Assembly: GCA_947184155.2 (NCBI GenBank)
Contig: CAMXCT020001491.1
Coordinates: 231,501 to 295,500, forward strand
Source: Cladocopium goreaui
Lineage: Eukaryota > Sar > Dinophyceae > Suessiales > Symbiodiniaceae
Direction of reading: 5' to 3'
DNA: 64,000 nucleotides
Position numbers and translations under genes: made by a program. Below are positions 11,107-21,625 of this stretch, in pieces. The notes beneath the pieces are model-generated. The model saw nothing but the letters and a program-made list of their open reading frames with translations. It ran no database searches and was not told where the DNA came from. Position 1 is the stretch's first letter. Every line of letters starts with the position of its first letter.

Positions 11107-11254
11107 AGCAGCCGATAGAGCTGCAAAAACTGGGCCCCCTGGCCGTTCTGCCACCGCCATCAAGAGCGTCCACCTGATCTTCAGTCTCAAAAAGAATGTG
11201 GAGCTTCAACATCCCGTGGTGGCAACTGATAGCCCATCTAAAGAATATTGCCTT
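11107..11254 (-). CDS. Ankyrin-repeat exon starting exactly at a family A element
   Basis: The exon begins immediately after TTACCAG, the right end (minus sense) of the family A copy at 11249-11354. It reads KAIFFRWAISCHHGMLKLH and then EDQVDALDGGGRTA. This covers the end of one ankyrin repeat and the start of the next (DALDGGGRTA equals the DxxGxTA signature). A possible donor GCT|GTTTAT lies at 11107; the frame stays open a little further. The adjoining acceptor strongly suggests that the element supplies the 3' splice site. Confidence 0.82.
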
Positions 11255-11354
11255 CTGGTAATTTAACAGTTTGCTATTGAAAATGGCCATTTATAGTCGA
11301 TTTACCTATAAAAAATGGTGATTTTCCATAGCTATGTTAGTTGACCAGAGGGTA
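11249..11354. mobile_element. Family A element supplying a 3' splice site
   Basis: Ends CCTTCTGGTAATTTAACAG and AGTTGACCAGAGGGTA. Its minus-sense AG at 11255 is the acceptor of the ankyrin exon to its left. Confidence 0.88.
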
Positions 11355-11576
11355 AAGAATTACAGCCGATGAGGGCTGATCATGCTCATCCTCTAAAAAA
11401 AAACGCATCGAAAATCATGGGAAACATTGGACATATGGTTCTGGGTCAAAACCCTGGTGCTTGTTTTCGGTACCTTTAAATAGTTGGTTAATGGATGCCT
11501 ATTCCCCCAGTCATATGGGTAATTTCATAGGTTTTGAGCCATCCCCATATCATGTGGCCAGCAGCTGGACCCCAAC

Positions 11577-11651
11577 CTGGGTTTTCCTGGACGCCAGCAG
11601 CCCTTCCACAGCGCTCACTCGGCCCTGGTCCAGGCCGATTCCCCGGGCAAC
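11577..11651 (-). CDS. Ankyrin-repeat exon (75 bp)
   Basis: Acceptor TGACAG|G and donor ACCCAG|GTTGGG bound 75 bp. It reads VARGIGLDQGRVSAVEGLLA, then SRKTQ. DQGRVSAVEGLLAS is a clear ankyrin helix pair. The donor GTTGGG is weak by animal standards but resembles others here. Confidence 0.85.
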
Positions 11652-11734
11652 CTGTCATAACCTGCCATGACCTGAAAAATAGAAAAGAACATTGAGAGAA
11701 TAGTCATATACCCATTCGGACCCATTCGAGCGAA

Positions 11735-11880
11735 AACAAACACACACACACATGTATATGTATGATATATATATATATATTAACTATTATATATATATAT
11801 CATATATATATATATATTAATCATATATATATATATATATATCATACATATACTATTATATACAGTAAATATATCTTACC
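11735..11880. repeat. (AT)n and (ATAC)n microsatellite
   Basis: Long ATAT tracts with CATATATAT/TATTAT interruptions, preceded by CACACACA. Confidence 0.95.
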
Positions 11881-12058
11881 ACATCACTAAATCCCCAATG
11901 CCAAATAGCGTGGCTCTAAAAAAAACATGTTAAGCATAAATGTGCATCAACATACAACAACCAACCTGAAACATGGATATTTGCCCTTACCAACCATCAT
12001 CATATCTCAAGAAATATATAACATATATCATATCTTTATAATAGATACACATGGATAC

Positions 12059-12163
12059 CTGGTTGGTGGTTTCAACCACCCCTCTGAAAAATATGAGTGA
12101 AAGTCAGTTGGGATGATGAAATTCCCAACTGAATGGAAAAAAATGTTTCAAACCACCAACCAG
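12059..12163. mobile_element. Family B palindromic element
   Basis: CTGGTTGGTGGTTTCAACC to CAAACCACCAACCAG with the CCCCTCTGAAAAATATGA and GTCAGTTGGGATGATGA core. A good reference copy. Confidence 0.92.
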
Positions 12164-12359
12164 ATATATACACATAATTCTTACATTTGATATGTTTATA
12201 TTCCCGATGGTAAAACCACACATACCCTCCGGAAAAATCTCACTATATCCCCATGTTACCGCATATCCCATATCCTCATGATATCAACGACATCCCTTTC
12301 AATCAATACACGTAATCAATTGCTAATTTAGATAATCATATATTATAACCATCATCAAA

Positions 12360-12500
12360 CAAACACGCATATATATATATACATACATACATCACCATCA
12401 CACACATACACATATATAATCATATATATATATATACCAAATTTATATATGCACATATATATATATATACATATATATATGTCATATGTCATATGTATAT
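12360..12500. repeat. (AT)n/(ACAT)n microsatellite
   Basis: Mixed ATAT, ACATAC and CATATG tracts. Confidence 0.9.
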
Positions 12501-12668
12501 AACTGAGGCATATATTATCCCATTAACATTGTTATATTTATATGACATATATTGAGGCTTAATATTTATATGTGAGGCTTATAGCTGAGGCTAAACAATA
12601 TAGCTGAGGCTTAATTTATCATAATTATAGAATCCCATTCTTATAGCTGAGGCCCATCTCCTCATAAC

Positions 12669-12762
12669 GATCAAGATCCGCCGCCTCGGCAGCTGCCAGG
12701 TGTAGGGGCATCACGCCCAGGACGTCTCGCCACTCCGCCGTGGCGTTGCCTGTCAACAAGGC
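12669..12762 (-). CDS. Ankyrin-repeat exon
   Basis: A pyrimidine-rich stretch and acceptor TCCGCAG precede G. The exon reads ALLTGNATAEWRDVLGVMP followed by LHLAAAEAADLD. GVMPLHLAAAEAAD is a textbook ankyrin first helix. Probable donor GATC|GTTATG at 12669, although the frame continues to MGLSYK. Strong third-position GC bias sets it apart from the flanks. Confidence 0.87.
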
Positions 12763-12799
12763 CTGCGGAACGAGAAACGTCGGATGCCTGGGAAACAAA

Positions 12800-13790
12800 A
12801 GCTGGAAAAAAACACCATGACCTCCATAAATGGTGATGGTTTATATACATATATATATATATACCACCTATAAAAATGGTGACTGAGGGGATGGTTTAGA
12901 CAAACTATAAAAATGGTGATGTATTGTGAATATATGAGCTGTATACCCGCTGGTAAGCGTTGACATAACGGAAAAGCACCATTTTTAGTGGGTATATCAA
13001 CGAACTAAATGAAAAAACATAAATAAAAAAAAACAATTCATTGGATTGGTTTTCTTGGGAAAATCTACAGGAAACTATGGCCTTTACCATGACATATATG
13101 ACATATGGGGTTTCCGCTTATTTTTTTCCGACCAATCCAATGAACCATGGATGTGTTCACTTCAACGCATAGCCATTTTTCATGGAACATGTGCTGAACA
13201 TCGAGGTATTGGAATAACCTGGTGATATACCTCTTTTGCATCCATAAATAATAACCAAAGATACCATCCAAGATAACGTTGAATTATACAATCTACTTGG
13301 GATTTTCATGGATTTTTCCCATTGGGAAAGGAATAAAAAAATAACTTTCATGATGATAGTTGATGATAGCAAATGATGATAGTTAATAATTAACTATATC
13401 CCATCTGGTTGGTGGTTTCAACCACCCCTCTGACAAATATGAGTGAAAGTCAGTTGGGATGATGAAATTCCCAACTGAATGAAAAGTCATAAAATTCCAT
13501 GGTTTCCAAACCACCAACTAGATATATAAGGACTCGATGTTTGATACCGCACTTTTCTTGCAGGAAAACATGTGCAACATACTACCATCATATTAACGAT
13601 ATGTTCCGGATCGGAACTGGGATGCTAAATGATGTTGCCGCAATCGACTAGTCTCCTCTTTAGGAAAAGTAGAGGGGCCGGTTTGGTATATGATGGTATT
13701 TATCATCTACCCATTGGTCGTTGAATTGGGGGAAAACCTCTTTTAACCAACCAACCAGTGATATTTTTGGGACATCTGTGCCACATCACC
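12800..13790. other. No gene seen
   Basis: Intron-like. Contains short AT tracts, the word AAAAATGGTGA several times, one family B element and a GC-poor stretch with many stops. Confidence 0.6.
13405..13521. mobile_element. Family B palindromic element
   Basis: CTGGTTGGTGGTTTCAACC on the left. The right end is CCACCAACTAG, with an altered last unit. Upstream text (AGTTGATGATAGCAAATGATG) is also found beside the copy at 1182, so the duplicated unit is longer than the element. Confidence 0.85.
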
Positions 13791-13796
13791 AACCAC

Positions 13797-13893
13797 TTTG
13801 ACGGTCGGACATGCCTCAACCACTGCAGCATTGGCACTAAAATGCAACGCGCTGCGGTTGCGATAGTCCACAGCATCAGCTTCTGCCCCCGCC
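13797..13893 (-). CDS. Ankyrin-repeat exon
   Basis: Acceptor CTGGCCCAG|G opens a frame reading AGAEADAVDYRNRSALHFSA, then NAAVVEACPTVK. AGAEADAVDYRNRSALHFSA is the canonical turn plus first helix (GADxxAxDxxGxTALHxAA). Donor at CAAA|GTGGTT or three bases on. A very secure exon. Confidence 0.92.
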
Positions 13894-14473
13894 CTGGGCC
13901 AGGAGATTGTCCACGCCACTGAAGGTTGGAATGGGGGTACCCCAAGCGAGCTATGGATGGTTTATTTCATGGAAAATCCATGAAAATCCCATCTATAAAT
14001 GGATGATGACTGAGGTACCCCTAAAATATAGGAAACCTCCAAATAAATAAGTGAGATCTTCATTGTCATTTACGGTCATATCCCTCTCATCGTTGGATAC
14101 ATTTTGTTTATCCTCCCAAGAGCTTGCCTGGAAGTAGAAAAATATATCGACCACAGAGCCGGTACATCTTGAGCATGGTGTATACCCCCATGTGGCAATT
14201 TGTTCAAGGAAACCATGGTGCTTAGCCATTGCTTAACTAGGGCTTTTCTCAATATGTCAATATGCTCGCCACATGCAGTGGATACCCCCTGGTAAACTTA
14301 TGTATATTATATATATATGGACATGTTTTTCGTTTAAGAACGGTCAATTCACTCGAAATGGCCATGTTTTTTCGTGTTTCCAACATCTTCACATTGATTT
14401 TCTCCACATTTTCCAAGGTCTTCACCAGATTCTCCCCACATTTTCCCAGCAAATTCTCCCCAGAAATCGGCAC

Positions 14474-14548
14474 CTCAATAGGATCTCCACAGTGAGGGCC
14501 TGCTGCTTCCGCGCTGCTAGGTGCAAGGCGGTCGAGCTATTGGCCATC
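14474..14548 (-). CDS. Ankyrin-repeat exon (75 bp)
   Basis: Acceptor CTCGCCAG|G and donor TTGAG|GTGCCG delimit 75 bp. The peptide is MANSSTALHLAARKQQALTV followed by EILLR. STALHLAARKQQALTVEILL matches the ankyrin consensus helix for helix. Confidence 0.94.
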
Positions 14549-14851
14549 CTGGCGAGTCAAAATCAGGGATGGATTTATGGAGTTGTGATTTAATATCTCA
14601 TTCCAGTATATCTCATTAATAGATAATTATTAATAGGGAGTTGTGATTTAATATCTCATTACAGTATATCTCATTAATAGATAATTATTAATAGTGGTTA
14701 TGATGGTATAATATCATTAAAAAATCATGAACATATCCATTAAAAAATCATGAATATCCATTGATTTCTGAAAATCGGTTCATTGTCCTTTACCGAGAAT
14801 TCTTAAAGCGCACACTCGCTTACGTTCACTTGGGGTTTTCCAGCTGCTTAC

Positions 14852-14885
14852 TGGTCAAGTCGCGAGAGATATATTGGCGGAAGCC
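14852..14885 (-). CDS. Candidate micro-exon with strong splice sites
   Basis: Acceptor CGTTCAG|G and donor ACCA|GTAAGC bound 34 bp reading FRQYISRDLT. The frame is also open upstream (MAPWSSVQ), so the acceptor may lie further right. No family recognised. Confidence 0.5.
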
Positions 14886-14922
14886 CTGAACGGAAGACCA
14901 TGGCGCCATGAGAGCTACCCGG

Positions 14923-15110
14923 CCTGGTAAACGTTTACAAACAACGATGGAAAGATCCACCATTTTTAATGGATAAATCATAAATCAACTTAAAACTATT
15001 TCTATGGTAAACTGTCCCAAAAAAAACGATGGAAAGATCCACCATGCTATTCATGGGTATCGACTGGGCCATTTTCTATGTCGCAAACTGTGAATGTTTA
15101 CCAGAGGGTA
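14923..15110. mobile_element. Family A, rearranged or double copy
   Basis: Left end GGCCTGGTAAACG, right end GTTTACCAGAGGGTA. Internal words GGAAAGATCCACCAT occur twice, suggesting a nested or duplicated copy. Its GT at 15101 abuts the exon to the right. Confidence 0.75.
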
Positions 15111-15206
15111 GGTTCTGCGTGACTCATTTGGTGCATGTTCTGAATGTTGAAGATGATGCCATTGCACAGCAGGCCAGAATGAATGCCACTTTCTTCACAG
15201 TATTAT
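15102..15206 (-). CDS. Candidate exon ending exactly at a family A element
   Basis: The minus frame reads EESGIHSGLLCNGIIFNIQN, then MHQMSHAEPTLW, and ends CCCTCTG|GTAAAC, so the donor is the element's own end. The acceptor is not identified. A plus-strand ORF of 74 codons overlaps; I treat it as a shadow. Confidence 0.5.
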
Positions 15207-15209
15207 GCT

Positions 15210-15530
15210 ATGAGATCGAAATCTGCCGTATGCTCGGCGTAAGCAATTCGTGAGCTAGTCGTAAGTGAAGGTTGCATTCACTGACTTCTGGCCCATTGAT
15301 GCCCATTGTGCTTCGCAGCTTGGTGATATTTTGATCCATTAACCATTGAATATCAATATATGTTCATAATAGTTTCGCCATTCTAATATCCCATATATCA
15401 TATATTGTTATGATATTAACCATTATAGATATTATAATATCCCACATATTGTTCATCCATAAGTTCAGCCAGAATTATATAATATCCATATGGATGAACA
15501 ATATGTGATGGAACCATAAGTTCATCCATA
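15210..15530. other. No gene seen
   Basis: AT-rich with repeated words CCATATGGATGAACAATATG and TTCATCCATAAG in inverted arrangement near 15450-15525. Confidence 0.5.
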
Positions 15531-15533
15531 TGT

Positions 15534-15644
15534 CTGGGTAAATTAGAATATTTCACTAACCTGAATTAAGGCCATTTGGGGATGAATTCCCTTACTAACT
15601 ATGATTCCAGTGAGGTCGCAGTGAGGTCGTTATAATTTACCCAG
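15534..15644. mobile_element. Family E element
   Basis: CTGGGTAAATTAGAATATTT and GTTATAATTTACCCAG are inverted. A GTAAAT donor-like and a TTACCCAG acceptor-like end are embedded, parallel to family A. Confidence 0.82.
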
Positions 15645-15717
15645 ATATGTTATAAAATAATATAAAATATTATAATATTCCATATGTTCATATCCATTCA
15701 CCAGCCATATCAGCCAT

Positions 15718-15824
15718 ATCTGGCCGCTGGAGTCCCGCTGGATTCAACGACCTCTGCATCACAGACACGGATTGCAACAAAAACCTTGGGCCGCGACGGC
15801 CGGGTGCCAGGTAGGGATCAAACT
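15718..15824 (-). CDS. Candidate exon
   Basis: The minus frame reads TRPSRPKVFVAIRVCDAEVV, then ESSGTPAARYG. DAEVVESSGTPAARYG could be an ankyrin turn (DxxGxTPAxxGA). Long GC-rich open stretch, splice sites unclear. Confidence 0.45.
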
Positions 15825-15829
15825 ACAGA

Positions 15830-16640
15830 TTTACATGGAATTTACATGGGATTCACATAGTCACCTAAAGAAAATGCGAGAAGAAATGTTATGTTACCTT
15901 TGAAGAAACAAGTTCCATTTAAAATCATGTTCCTTTCCCTCTCTGTCTGGCTCTTCCTTGATCAACCCTTGTATTTTGACGCTTGTTTGCTCTCCTACAT
16001 GTGTTTTTTGAGGGCCCTGCACACGAGTGTCATTGAGTCACTGTCAAAAATAGTCTAAAAAATCATCCCAAGATATCCAACTTGTATATCATTGGACAAG
16101 AATGGAGAATGAGAGCCGATGCATGATAAAACTCAACGAATCAAACACCCAACTTATACTCTCATCCTTTTACCATCTGTAAATCTAAACTGGAACTGGA
16201 CAACCCATGAAAATTCATGTTTTTTAGATGATTTTCTATATATATATATAGATATCTCCCATTGCAATCCATTTGTACACATTGCCTAATAGATGGTCAT
16301 TTCCTCCATGTTTCCACCATCAAATTCATCCAGATATATTCCATGATATCACCATTTCACCCATGTTTGCTACTTAAATTTCAAAATATTCCCATTATAT
16401 CCCATCATATCCCACTATAATAATACCGTAAATGGACATATGATGGGATTCCATGTGTAATCATCATATTACTGTAATTCATATTGTAAAATCCCATAAT
16501 ATTCCCATGATATTCCCATCATGTTCCCATGTTCGTATCCCATTTCAATAGGATTTTCCATTATAAACCCTCCAGCTATTGGGGAACCCCATTTTAGAAA
16601 ACCTCCATATAAGATCCAATCACAAACCAACGCCTTTCCT
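15830..16640. other. No gene seen
   Basis: AT-rich intron-like sequence rich in ATCCCATCATATCCC-type words and one (AT)n near 16240. Confidence 0.6.
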
Positions 16641-16642
16641 CC

Positions 16643-16776
16643 GCCTGCCACGCTGCTGCACCGCGGCCGGCTGTTCCGCCAGCGCAGCAGCGCCCAAAAC
16701 GCTGATGCCCTGCTGGTCCAGGCGCGTCAGGGATACGTTGAGCCTTGGGAATGCGGCGCCAACGGTGCCAACGCTT
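16643..16776 (-). CDS. Ankyrin-repeat exon
   Basis: The minus frame is open and very GC-rich: RLNVSLTRLDQQGISVLGAA, then ALAEQPAAVQQRGRR. LDQQGISVLGAAALAEQPAAV fits DxxGxSVLHAAAxxG. Possible acceptor CCCAAG|G within. The donor may be the GTGGCA after QQR. Confidence 0.78.
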
Positions 16777-16789
16777 GGAAGATCAATGG

Positions 16790-18030
16790 TTTATGGATAA
16801 AGGTTGGTGCTATATCCCTATAATTAGTGAATATCCATGGTTTATTCACCATAATTATCATGTTAATATCCATGATTTATTCAACCATAGAATTCACCTA
16901 TAATTAGTGAATTAACACCATAAACCATGGATAGTAGGTTATTATCCATTTCCCTAGGTGAATTCTGTGGTTCATTGGGGGAATGCCCTCTGGTTGGTTG
17001 AGTTGGTCGATCTCACCATCGAAAGCAAACTGTGCTTTTCCTCCATGGACGTCCTTTTTTCGCAGCTAGGAACAGCTAGAAATGAGGGATTCACCATTGA
17101 TCATGGCTTGAAAGATGTGAAAATCATAGAAAAGCTCAATGGATTGAACATGATTGAACCATCAACAAAAGTGGATTCACCATGAAAAATCATGGATTTG
17201 TCCATGGAAAAAAGATGGATGAGTTTCACCCATCTTTGATGGGTTTCCTGTAAAGTCCCCATCTTTGAAGGGCTTCCTACCATTTCAATGACATGGGGGA
17301 GAAAAACAAGGATTGGAAAGCAATTTTTATGTCCTCCGGTTTCACACCTCATCTTCCAAGGGCCTACTTGGCGTCGATTTTTTGCTGTTCGAGAAGGAAC
17401 ATGCATCAAGGGGATATCAGCTGAGTGCGATTTGGGGATATCAATCCATATCATGATCAATCTGAATGGGGACACCCAAAATTTGGCGCTTGATTAGCGG
17501 CTTCATCATCCGAAAATGGTGCTTTTCTTTGCATCAAAAAACATGGGATATAAACCAGGGAACCTGGGCTCGTGAGGAATACCAGACAAGACAAATCAAT
17601 AGATATCACATGATTGTAGCAAAACTCTAGGATGATCCCTGCGAATAGGACACGGATGAGAAGTGTTCCAAGTTCTTCTTACCAAAACATCTACTGTACC
17701 AATCAACCATCAAGGTGGTCCTGACTTAGGATCGTTGATCCTTTTTGTTGGGTCACATATATTACCCTCCAGTAATCAAACATGGCTGGCATGTCTACAC
17801 TTCATAAATGATGTTCCCATTAAAACTTTCACTTAGGGGATTTCCCCGCCAGCCACATTTGATTCCCAATCATCATTGTATCCATTTATCTCCCACTAGT
17901 CCCTAGTGTTGGTTATATCCCCATAATTCATCCCCACTAATCATCATAAATGTCCATTAAATCACCATAAACCAACAATTTTCCCACCATAAACCACAAT
18001 TTCCCATGAAATTCCCCACCAGAAACCCTA
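16790..18030. other. No secure gene
   Basis: Holds inverted words around TATAATTAGTGAAT (16820-16925), a 124-codon minus ORF at 17101-17475 of ordinary composition and no splice support, and one family D element. Confidence 0.5.
17763..17869. mobile_element. Family D palindromic element
   Basis: TACCCTCCAGTAATCAAACA and GCCAGCCACATTTGATTCCC. The core is CATAAATGATGTTCCCATTA. The clearest family D copy. Confidence 0.82.
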
Positions 18031-18037
18031 CAACCCT

Positions 18038-18118
18038 AGGGCCCTAGGGTTGCCTTGGAGGATGGCCCCAGGGTTGCAACCCGGAACATCGTTATGTGCC
18101 GAGGAACGATGCCATAAA
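18038..18118 (-). CDS. Candidate exon, frame ambiguous
   Basis: Two minus frames are open: IVPRHITMFRVATLGPSSK, ending AAG|GCAACC (a GC donor), and SSAHNDVPGCNPGAILQGN. Direct CCCTAGGG repeats lie next to it. Confidence 0.35.
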
Positions 18119-18164
18119 CCTCCCAGAGTCACCATGGGAAATCACTCGCACACACACATATCGA

Positions 18165-18350
18165 TCTATCTATTTATCTATCTGCATAACATATACATTT
18201 ACATATACGTATACATATACATATACATACATACATACATACATGCATACATACATACATACATAGATAGATAGATAGATAGATAGATAGACAGATAGAT
18301 AGATAGATATATATGTATACACACACACATATATATATATATATTACTGT
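18165..18350. repeat. Compound tetranucleotide microsatellite
   Basis: CTAT/ATAC/GATA tracts followed by CACACACA and (AT)n. Confidence 0.95.
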
Positions 18351-18487
18351 ATAATTGTTTGGGACCATAGAACGCAATATAGGGGTGTTTCCAGTAATAA
18401 CAGCGGGATGGGATTGTGATATTATCATATTAATATAATCTTTGTTGGTAATGTGAATATCCCCATGTACTGCCATCATGCCAGGTA

Positions 18488-18691
18488 CTAAGTTGAGATT
18501 CTCCAACTTAGTTGGAAGATGCCCAGTACGCCTGGCATGACCCTGGAATTGGGGACCTCATATCCACCATTGTCCACCCAACAAGTGCCAGTTTCAAAAT
18601 CCAAAAGGTACGATGAAATCACAAATTCAGAGATATTCCAAGAGCCAATGGTTTCGAAAAACCACGTTTCTCCATGTTTCCACAGTTTCAA
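18488..18691 (-). other. Open frame of 67 codons, uncertain exon
   Basis: Reads WVDNGGYEVPNSRVMPGVLG near its centre. The inverted pair TCCAACTTAG/CTAAGTTGGA at 18491-18513 lies at its 3' end. Could contain an exon but no splice sites are convincing. Confidence 0.25.
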
Positions 18692-18818
18692 AGTTTACGG
18701 TAAACGTTTACAGTTCCATGTGCATATAAACGTACATTTCTAGATCATTTTCCCAGAGAAAAAGTCAGTTTTCCGATGGTTTTCCCACCATCTTTGCTGT
18801 AAAAATCCCAGGGAAAAA

Positions 18819-18930
18819 CGAGTCTGGCCGAGGCGCTCTGCCACCTTCACTTGTCCTTTCTCCACGCTCTCAAAGATGGGCGTCCGACCCCTCTCCTTGG
18901 AGTCGAGAGTTTCATGACGCTGGACGAAGC
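18819..18930 (-). CDS. Ankyrin-repeat exon
   Basis: The minus frame reads RHETLDSKERGRTPIFESVE, then KGQVKVAERLGQTR. DSKERGRTPIFESVEKGQVKVAERL is a clear ankyrin repeat (DxxGxTPLxxAxxxGxxxVVxxL). Probable donor ACTC|GTTTTT. The acceptor lies near 18930 and is not fixed. Confidence 0.88.
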
Positions 18931-19059
18931 ACATGTCAAGTAGACTCCACTACAGTTACAAGGGGTGGAACATAATATGTACAATTTAGATAAAGAATAG
19001 ATTATATAAAATTATGTGGATCCAAATGATGTAACGTGATCTAACAACATTAATCGTCA

Positions 19060-19144
19060 ATTGCAGCTCCAAGATTCATCCATGACATAGGGCGAATAGC
19101 CCTGGTACAGCATAAAGCACGACCGGTCAGAGAAGGGTATTGGA
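19060..19144 (-). CDS. Candidate exon, unassigned
   Basis: The minus frame reads PIPFSDRSCFMLYQGYSPYV, then MDESWSCN to a TGA. Protein-like and stop-free, but no splice support and no recognised family. Confidence 0.35.
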
Positions 19145-19149
19145 GGCCC

Positions 19150-19865
19150 TGGGAAAGCCTAGATTGAGTAGATGGGTACTTTCCTCCATTTGTTTCTGCT
19201 CCCTGCTGCCAAATTAATCCATCAACTTATCCAACGGAAGCTTCGAAAGAAAATGCAAAACTTACCGAATCGCACAATAAAACTTTTCGGACTCTTGGTT
19301 CAAAAAAAATGCAGTCGATGCGAACGGTTGCACTTTATGATTCTTTATGTTGCACATTCCTATCATTGCCATGGCCCAAAAAGAGGAGATGGCAAAAACA
19401 AAAAACTATGCACCCAGCCTGCTCCAGAATCATCTGCTGCACGATTGTAACCTAGCAGGCTTGATTATCTTGATTCACTTGGAAAATTTCAATTTCAATA
19501 TTTGACAGAAATAAATCGCACAATTTGAATACAACAAGCATAGTGATGATAAAAACAACAATAATAATGAATCCCTGAAATTAAGGGGATGATAATAATC
19601 ATACTTCATAATCATCCCACCTTTCAACACAAACCCAGGTTGAGCGACGTTGTCTTTGAGGAAAGGCAATCTCTAAAGATTTCTTCGTGATGGAAACCAC
19701 TGAACTGCGAAATAAGCCTCATTGACCTAGCCCTAGTGCATACCAACAAATCCCTGATAATTGTATTTCCCTGTCAAAATAGGTTAACCAACATTAACTA
19801 ACCCCAAAATCAGAAACTTTTTTGGAAGGGTGGGGAATGACCTACACCCCAACATTGTGCATTTC
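19150..19865. other. No secure gene
   Basis: A 92-codon plus ORF (19172-19450) is basic and of ordinary composition, with no support. The rest is AT-rich intron-like sequence. Confidence 0.5.
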
Positions 19866-19871
19866 GGTCAC

Positions 19872-19986
19872 TTGCCACCAAGCGACGTTGCCGAAGCCTG
19901 CAGCAGCTTCTAAAGCGAAGCCATTGTTGCGCTCGAAAAGGTCCAACTGTTCAGGAACGAAAAGGACCAAGTTGAAACCATCAGCC
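19872..19986 (-). CDS. Ankyrin-repeat exon
   Basis: Acceptor CCTCGAG|G and donor TGGCAA|GTGACC frame 115 bp. It encodes ADGFNLVLFVPEQLDLFERN, then NGFALEAAAGFGNVAWWQ. The second part is a clear first ankyrin helix and turn (xGxALExAAxxGN). Confidence 0.9.
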
Positions 19987-20358
19987 CTCGAGGACATATC
20001 GTACCCCCTGTTTATTGATGTGGTACCATTCTACCACTGGGATTAGCAATACTCTTAGGGACTCCCCAACCAGCTGGCAGTCTTTTCTCCAGTGCATCAA
20101 ATACAGCCAAACAACTGCAAATTCTTGTGCAGAACTAAATGGTGGATGATGGACCAAGAGCATTTTCAGGTGGCAAGCTAGTGAACCAGAGTCCCTCCTG
20201 ATATGAGCAACTCATCAATAGCAAGTGTGTTGTTCCTCGTGCATTTCGAGGTTTTGATTAGCCAAACCGTGTTGAACTCCCAACTGTTGGGATATGTTGG
20301 GATGTTCAGTGGTTTCAACATGTGTCAAACCATCTCAACATAAATGGATCAAATTGCC

Positions 20359-20473
20359 GGATCATCATCTGATCCAAGGAGCCAAATGCAGGTGACCATT
20401 CGCAAGTGCCAACTGCAGGGGCATCAACTTCTGCTGATCTTTGACTCGAAGATTGGCTCCTGGTTCGAAGGCG
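20359..20473 (-). CDS. Ankyrin-repeat exon
   Basis: Acceptor CCCCAG|C at 20474. It reads AFEPGANLRVKDQQKLMPLQ, then LALANGHLHLAPWI. PGANLRVKDQQKLMPLQLALANGHLHLA is a canonical repeat. A conventional GT donor is absent near the end; a GA-type donor at ATCA|GATGAT is possible, a class reported for dinoflagellate introns. Confidence 0.9.
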
Positions 20474-20576
20474 CTGGGGATGTGGTGGGATATCATATGA
20501 TATCATGGTGTCATGGGGGTATCGCAAACCATGAGAAATCATCAAATATCATGGGATTATATTCAATAATATATAT

Positions 20577-20662
20577 ATATACACATATACTGAATACTCA
20601 TGAGTTAGGACTTGTGGCCTCTAAGATAAAACTTCTTCAGGGACCCATTCTATTGGATGGGC
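20577..20662. repeat. Family G dispersed repeat
   Basis: Contains TGAGTTAGGACTTGTGGCCT and AGATAAAAC, near-identical to 61885-61925. Both copies are followed by a family B element. Related words (CAACAGTCCTATCTCACATG) recur at 20868-20900. Confidence 0.75.
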
Positions 20663-20701
20663 ATTGGCGATGTCGAGTCGCCACATGGGATTTGCCCAAA
20701 A
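20633..20701 (-). CDS. Candidate exon starting exactly at a family B element
   Basis: Directly after CCAACCAG of the element at 20702 the minus frame reads FWANPMWRLDIANAHPIEWV, then PEE before a possible GTTTTA donor. Protein-like, but partly overlapped by family G, so it may be repeat-derived. Confidence 0.45.
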
Positions 20702-20807
20702 CTGGTTGGTGGTTTTTCGCCACCCATCTGAAAAATATGAAAATCAATGGGAAGGATGATCCTATATGTTGTGGAAAATAGGATTTTCATGTTTGAAACC
20801 ACCAGCC
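20702..20807. mobile_element. Family B palindromic element
   Basis: Left end CTGGTTGGTGGTTTTTCGCC intact; right end GAAACCACCAGCCCG altered. Its minus-sense AG abuts the candidate exon at 20633-20701. Confidence 0.82.
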
Positions 20808-21029
20808 CGTCATGTTGAGTGACAGCAGCAAAAGCTCATGAAAAAGGAACTCACAATGAAACTAAAACGCAACAGTCCTATCTCACATGCTTTCAGTGGA
20901 ACATCTCTCTTCCTTGTTGCGCCCATGTCCCATGTAGATTCTCTGTGTCAAAAACCCGAAAGTCCAATCTCACATGCTTTCAGTGGGCCATCGTCTTCCA
21001 ATGATTGGCGTTCATTCAATACATCATAC

Positions 21030-21075
21030 ATATGTTACGATATGATATGATATGATATGATATGATATGATATAA
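21030..21075. repeat. (ATATG)n pentanucleotide microsatellite
   Basis: About seven GATAT units. Confidence 0.95.
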
Positions 21076-21262
21076 TTCAATGATTAGCAATTAGCAATGA
21101 TTAGCGTTTATTCAATATATCCAGATATCAATAAAAACTCTATCAATGACATGAGTGTCCAAGACATGCCTGGCCACTTGGGGCTTGGATAATTTGCATT
21201 TTTTTGGCTGATGAGCAGGCATTTTGTATGTTTTCCGTATATCAAATCTATCTTCAATTGGA

Positions 21263-21411
21263 GTACAGGATGGTGCCCCCCAGTTAAAAATTGGTTTATA
21301 AACCCTATTAACTATAGTTACATCATGTTATATCTACCATAAACCCTAGTTAAGCCACTAAGTATATCTCAACTTAGCTATCTTGGGGGCCTGCTCAGGG
21401 CCCCATCCTGT
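21263..21411. mobile_element. Family C element
   Basis: Inverted ends TACAGGATGGTGCCCCC and GGGCCCCATCCTGT. Inside, AATTGGTTTATAAACC and AACTTAGCTATCTTGGGGGC are characteristic. Terminal motifs vary between copies. Confidence 0.75.
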
Positions 21412-21481
21412 GGAAGGATGTTATGGACCGTGGCATTGAAAACATCATTTCACAATCTCCATTTCCATCATTTCATAATCT

Positions 21482-21625
21482 CAATGGGAATTTCAGGATC
21501 CTAAAATGGAGGTACTGCACCAAATAAGGCCATATTTTCTGGGGATATTCCCTTACATAGGCCTTATATAGGCCTTATATATGGTAGCTACCTCCAATTT
21601 AGGTTCCTGAAATGGCCATTGATAA
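21482..21625. mobile_element. Family F element
   Basis: Inverted GAATTTCAGGATCCTAAAAT and AATTTAGGTTCCTGAAAT, with GGAGGTACTGCACC and GCTACCTCC inside. Both arms carry GGAG|GTAC, a potential donor, and TTTCAG, a potential acceptor. Confidence 0.72.

Noticed and set aside
11735..12500. TATA-box promoters in the many TATATATA tracts
   Set aside because: AT microsatellites occur everywhere in these introns with no relation to gene starts; no start site is supported.
17101..17475. 124-codon minus ORF
   Set aside because: Low complexity near its end (ATGGATTT words), no exon-like GC rise and no splice sites.
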